Source of the DNA: Cronobacter malonaticus LMG 23826
GTDB taxonomy: Bacteria > Pseudomonadota > Gammaproteobacteria > Enterobacterales > Enterobacteriaceae
Direction of reading: 5' to 3'
NCBI RefSeq assembly: GCF_001277215.2
Contig: NZ_CP013940.1
Span: 744,001 to 808,000, forward strand
Length of the DNA: 64,000 bases
Made by a program: the position numbers and the translations under genes. Below, in pieces: positions 60,383 through 64,000 of the stretch. The notes beneath the pieces were generated by a model, which saw only the letters and a program-made list of their open reading frames with translations, had not been told where the DNA came from and ran no database searches. The number at the start of each line of letters is the position of its first letter. The first letter of the stretch is position 1.

Positions 60383-61726
60383 CTACTTTGTTAGTTGCCA
60401 CAAAAAATAATAATCACTTGACCGTATTTCGTCCTCACTGAGAAATGCTGATTTATAATCAATCATTGAACTAACGATGGCACTTCCTCCGCCAATTGCT
60501 GCTAATATGCTACCTATATTTGAAGGCAACACTCCAGAGTAAAGCCCAAAGGCTACAGCTCCAGAACCAAAAATTAATTTATCACGAAGATTGTTTCTCT
60601 TTTTTATTTGGTAGTCTTTTAGCTTTTTATTAATTAGATTGATCTCAGGTAAAACTGTATCTCTAAAGATTTCAGGGAAATATTCTTGTTTTTGTTTAGG
60701 TGCTTCTAATAATAACTTATTTAATTTATCTCTGTAAACTTTAAATGATTCATCTTCTCTTTCTCTCAATTTTAATATTTCCAATGGATCTCGACAATGA
60801 ATGGTAGGTAAGTAATGACTTACTGATTGATTGAAGGTGTTAGCATTTATAGACATCGTCTCAGCGTTCAGTTTACCAGTTATTTTAATTTTTTCTTTGT
60901 TATCGATTAATAGAGATGAGTTGTAGAAATGCGAAATCCACTCTTGCTCAATTATATCGTTAACCAAAGGATAAACCACTGATTGAAGAATGTTTTTCTG
61001 TTCTACTTCTTCGCGGGAAAAAGTGTGTTTGATATTTTTTTGTGCCAATTTCCTGAGGTGTTTGGATTTTGGTTTCTGATAAAAATTCAGATGTGTGCTC
61101 CCGTGATCGATAATGTTTCCTTTATCAAGTATTTCAATAAAGATCTCTCCGTTATCAAACTTATCGAGAGATATGGTGCAGTTTGATAGTAAATGTTCAT
61201 TAAAGATGGAGGTTAATTCTTCTTCTTTTTTGAGAATTTTCTCTGCTAATGGTTTAGCTAATGTTTCGTGATGATGAGAACATAGGGACATATACCCACT
61301 TGAGTATTGTATAATCCCTAGTGAAAGGTATGGCTTCAAATAAAAGTATTGACAGATCGCTATTAAAATCTCGTTCTTTATATGGTTAATATGCAAATCC
61401 TCCCATGAAAAATAAAGAGGCTCAAAAGGATTGTTAATGTATATTACATCAGCATATAAAGATGCGAATGAAACTAGCTCATCTAGCTTATTGAGACGAC
61501 AATCTAAACTAGCACAGTTAGTCACTCCTCCACTTAAAGATGTGTTAGCAATGAATGAAAAGTTTTCGTTGTTTTTATCTTGGTAGGGAGAATGGTTTCT
61601 TGTGCTTAAGTACAGAGTTTCGATAAACTTGAATAAGGTGTCTGGCGTTGAATTGTCTATGGATTTGGCGATTCCATCCTGTGACCATAGAGATATAACT
61701 AAGTCTAGTTCAGAAATTAATTCCAT
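60383..61726 (-). CDS. unknown integrase-linked cargo protein
   Basis: A 447-residue protein I do not recognise. It is strongly AT-rich and Lys/Asn/Ile/Ser-rich. The N-terminal ~330 residues look soluble, with HHHETLAKPLAEKILKKEEEL and a charged helical middle. A hydrophobic hairpin-like segment is near residues 395-430 (LIFGSGAVAFGLYSGVL, IGSILAAIGGGSAIVSS), and the end is SSDYYFLWQLTK. ATG 61726 with AAGGAGAG upstream is preferred over GTG 61744. It overlaps the integrase end by 17 bases, so the two are co-transcribed. A defence or fitness cargo is possible but unproven. Confidence 0.75.
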   Translation of the reverse strand: MELISELDLVISLWSQDGIAKSIDNSTPDTLFKFIETLYLSTRNHSPYQDKNNENFSFIANTSLSGGVTNCASLDCRLNKLDELVSFASLYADVIYINNPFEPLYFSWEDLHINHIKNEILIAICQYFYLKPYLSLGIIQYSSGYMSLCSHHHETLAKPLAEKILKKEEELTSIFNEHLLSNCTISLDKFDNGEIFIEILDKGNIIDHGSTHLNFYQKPKSKHLRKLAQKNIKHTFSREEVEQKNILQSVVYPLVNDIIEQEWISHFYNSSLLIDNKEKIKITGKLNAETMSINANTFNQSVSHYLPTIHCRDPLEILKLREREDESFKVYRDKLNKLLLEAPKQKQEYFPEIFRDTVLPEINLINKKLKDYQIKKRNNLRDKLIFGSGAVAFGLYSGVLPSNIGSILAAIGGGSAIVSSMIDYKSAFLSEDEIRSSDYYFLWQLTK

Positions 61727-62948
61727 TTCTACTCTCCTTATCACTTAAGCACGATCTATTAAATATAGACACTTTAGAGCCCCACCAAGACATCAATTCT
61801 TTACGATGCACTAAGTAGTCAGAACGGTTATATGCACGCCTTACTTCATTCTTATCACTATGAGCTAAAGCTGCTTCAATAACATCTGGGTTAAAACCTT
61901 CTTCATTCATTGCAGTGCTTGCTATGGAACGCAAACCATGGGCTACCAGCTTTCCACTATAACCAATACGCTTAAGGGCAGCATTAGCTGTTTGGCTATT
62001 CATTGGCTGCTTTGGATCATTCCTACTAGGGAACACATGTTCTCGATGGGCACTAATAGGCTTCATAGTTTCTAAAATTTCTAATACCTGAAGTGATAAA
62101 GTAACAATGTATTCACGCTTAGCCTTCATCCGTTCGGCTGGAATCGTCCAAAGCTTTGCATCTAGATCAATTTCTTCCCACCGAGCTCCTGAAGCTTCTG
62201 AAGGACGTACAAGTGTCAGTAACTGCCATTCAATTAGACACCGAGTCGGAACAGATAGGTTTGACATAACTAAAGAACGCAACAGCCCAGGCAACTCTTC
62301 TGGTCGCAGCGTTGGCATGTTTTGTTTTTTGGGCTTCTCAAAGGCCATTCCGACACCAGATGCCGGGTTAGCATCAATCAAACCAGTGTTAACTGCATAA
62401 ATCATTATTTCGTTAATGCGCCGCACCAACCAGCGTACTGTCTCAAGTGCTCCACGTGCTTTGATTGGCTTAAGGGCTTCAACCAATGTACGGGCTTTGA
62501 TTTGCTGAACAGGGATCTCATCGATTGCAGGGAATACATCTTTCTCCAGTGAGCGCCAAATGTCTTTTGCATAATCAGAAGTAACGCTTTTGCTTTTGAG
62601 CTGAAACCAGTTAGCGGCGACCATTGAAAAAATACTGTTCAGTGCTATTTGCTGCTGTTCCTCTGCAACTTCAGTTTGAATTTGCGGGTCGATTCCGTTG
62701 GCTAATAAGGCAAGGTAATCCGCTCTTAATCCTCGGGCATCAGCAAGCTAAATCGCAGGGAAGGCACCTAGCTCCATCATGGTCCGTTGCTTTGTTCCCG
62801 GACGTTGATAGCGAAAGCGCCATAGCTTTTTGCCACTAGTTTTCACTATCAGGAAAAGCCCGTCGCCATCATGCAGTGTTAGATCCTTCTCTAACGCCTT
62901 AGCGCGCAGAACTTCGGTGTTGGTCAGGGGGCGTGTTGTCCGTGCCAC
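61710..62948 (-). pseudogene. P4-type tyrosine integrase with in-frame amber stop
   Basis: One frame of 412 sense codons interrupted by a single TAG at codon 67 (62748-62750). The N-terminal arm-binding (DUF4102-like) domain LTLHDGDGLFLIVKTSG...ELGAFPAI precedes the stop. LADARGLRADYLALLANG continues right after it in the same frame. Core-binding and catalytic domains are complete: Arg in LVRPSEASGARWEE, His-x-x-Arg in HGLRSIASTAM, His in LAHSDKNE and Tyr in RRAYNRSDY. The family usually has Ser (TCG) at the stop position, so one base change explains it. Full-length protein would need suppression or re-initiation at 62624. Confidence 0.88.
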
Positions 62949-63048
62949 TGTGGTAGCTCCTTCATGAATTGATATGCGCTTTTAGCTATATATCTTACCG
63001 TATACCGATAACCACCAGCTTTAGCCGAATGCCCAGGACTACAACAGA

Positions 63049-63085
63049 CACAAAAAAGCCCGCAGGGCTTGCGCCGTGCGGGCTC
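63049..63085 (-). terminator. hairpin terminator facing integrase
   Basis: On the minus strand, stem AGCCCGCA...TGCGGGCT followed by six T (plus-strand A run at 63049-63054). It would isolate the integrase from transcription coming from the right. Confidence 0.75.
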
Positions 63086-63577
63086 TTAGGACTTCATCGG
63101 ATGACTCTGGTAATCACCGATGGAGAATTTTGGGGCTGGCGTCCCTGTGCTTTTAATTATAGTGTATTGATATTTAATATTTTTGTTTAAATTAATTTCG
63201 TTATGGGTTCCAAAAAGGAACCATAAAGTAGAACCACAGAACCTCGCATGGTTCCAACATGCCTAGCGACTTCAAAATAACACGCTCTATGGCAAACTAA
63301 ATGTAAGTGTGGCTGGATATTTAGCGTCTGATTACTGAGAGGGTCAATAAAAACTGCTCTATCTCAAATACTGTAGTGGCCCATAAACTTGTCCGCTTGA
63401 GTCGATGGTGTACCTCGTCCGTTCAGGCCCGGAGTGGCTAATTAGCAGAGTATTCATGTCTGCTATGAGCGAGGATCGGACGTAAAACAACTGTAAAAAA
63501 CTATTTAACTCAGGCAGAAATGTCAAGATTCAGTGAAAATGTCTAATCACTGGTTCGTTAGAAATGCCCATATGTTG

Positions 63578-63616
63578 AAAAGGCTGCTGCAAAAAAGTCT
63601 CTCGCAGCGGCCTCTT
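63578..63616 (-). terminator. terminator after the right-edge gene
   Basis: On the minus strand, GGCCGCTGC pairs with GCAGCAGCC (one mismatch) around a 12-base loop, followed by TTTT. It lies downstream of the gene ending at 63649. Confidence 0.6.
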
Positions 63617-63648
63617 TAATATAACGTCATTGTGTGCATCATCTTTAA

Positions 63649-64000
63649 TTATGGGTTTAACTCAAACTGTTCCCCGTTTATTAATTTTCGCAATAAGTCA
63701 AGTGCCTCAGATGAGTATTTTCCGACACCACTTTTCCCAGATTTAATGAAAACATGATAATTGTTGTCTGATGCTTTAATGTTGAAGTCGGTTAGTTTTC
63801 TTAATTTTTCGAATTCTTGATTAACATAGTGCCACGATCCCATGTCGAGAATCCTTGCCAGATCAGTCATTGTATATGGGAAACTAGCATTTAGTGCCTG
63901 CCCATTATTGAGTTCAGCGATACCATACATTTTTGCTAATGCATCATCATGCTCTGCAATATTGCGGAACATCTCAAAATCGTATGGAAGTTCTTGTTTA
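63649..64000 (-). CDS. unknown protein, cut by window edge
   Basis: The minus-strand frame is open to base 64000 (…KQELPYDFEMFRNIAEH), so the 5' end is outside; an internal ATG at 63972 is unlikely to be the start. The visible ~116 residues include a possible winged-helix (YTMTDLARILDMGSWHYVNQEFEKLRKL) and a short basic hairpin VFIKSGKSGVGKYSSEAL, ending EQFELNP. AT-rich like the segment to its left. Not recognised; may be a replication/regulatory or defence gene. Confidence 0.6.
   Translation of the reverse strand, partial: KQELPYDFEMFRNIAEHDDALAKMYGIAELNNGQALNASFPYTMTDLARILDMGSWHYVNQEFEKLRKLTDFNIKASDNNYHVFIKSGKSGVGKYSSEALDLLRKLINGEQFELNP

Larger units (their letters stand above)
62949..63648. 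other. non-coding region upstream of integrase, candidate att
   Basis: About 700 bases without a supported gene. On the minus strand a short frame ends ...IGDYQSHPMKS at stop 63086-63088 and is followed by a strong terminator. This looks like the tail of a gene used as attachment site, but I cannot name the gene. ATGGTTCC occurs at 63248-63255 and inverted (GGAACCAT) at 63217-63224, next to a GGTTCC/GGAACC hairpin (63203-63224); these could be integrase arm or excisionase sites. No tRNA or tmRNA end was recognised. Confidence 0.5.

Noticed and set aside
62949..63300. tmRNA (ssrA) or tRNA as the integration target
   Set aside because: No tRNA-like T-arm/acceptor with CCA and no tmRNA tag sequence could be found on either strand.
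63361..63500. Insertion-sequence remnant right of the integrase
   Set aside because: The sequence has some hairpin character, but no transposase fragment, terminal inverted repeat or target duplication could be identified.

Overview
The window is chromosomal DNA of an enterobacterium. Gene content and order follow the E. coli 'cysC to alaE' region (sulfate assimilation, ispDF, surE-pcm-nlpD-rpoS, mutS, mltB, pncC, recA-recX, alaS, csrA, serV-arg tRNAs, gshA, luxS, emrRAB, proVWX, nrdHIEF, ygaM, ygaC, alaE, yqaE). Accessory inserts and moderately high GC fit Cronobacter or a close relative best. That genus call is an inference from gene content, not from a search.

Layout. 1-8.3 kb: end of cysC, ygbE, ftsB-ispD-ispF-truD, then surE-pcm-nlpD-rpoS. 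The usually contiguous truD-surE junction is split by a two-gene insert on the opposite strand (STM2901-like protein plus DUF1493 protein). 8.3-14.2 kb is the variable rpoS-mutS interval: an MFS exporter with a SnoaL-like protein and divergent LysR regulator, then hosA divergent from a three-gene hydroxyarylic acid decarboxylase operon (ubiX-like/ubiD-like/small zinc protein), with a palindromic operator between them. 14.2-24.7 kb: mutS, an intact NlpC/P60-like amidase with a periplasmic partner (probable effector-immunity pair), a GNAT acetyltransferase, a transmembrane chemoreceptor behind a FliA-type promoter, a KTSC protein, an amino-acid ABC transporter and mltB. 24.8-35 kb: pncC, recA (LexA box inside its promoter), recX, alaS, csrA, a tRNA-Ser/4x tRNA-Arg operon with a 270-bp tandem repeat, yqaB-yqaA, gshA, the sRNA MicA and luxS. 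35-51 kb: a CHASE4-type/PAS/GGDEF/EAL protein, emrB-emrA-emrR, a YgaY-type MFS, an array of 69-bp units carrying REP elements, proVWX, and nrdHIEF preceded by two NrdR boxes 31 bp apart. 51-60 kb: ygaM, ygaC, alaE, a YodC-like protein, yqaE, a soluble FIST-domain chemoreceptor, then small accessory genes, including an orphan copy of the amidase partner whose amidase gene is deleted down to its two ends. 60-64 kb: an AT-rich segment with a tyrosine integrase gene broken by one amber codon, an unknown 447-residue protein overlapping the integrase end, and an unknown gene cut by the window edge.

Themes. Core metabolism and stress genes are intact and in conserved order. Novelty lies in small accessory pairs at operon junctions (3.4-4.2, 17.3-18.1 and 56.6-57.6 kb), in REP-like hairpins of one family that have expanded locally and duplicated neighbouring gene ends, and in the integrase-linked AT-rich cargo at the right edge. 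No CRISPR array, rRNA gene or complete insertion sequence was seen.
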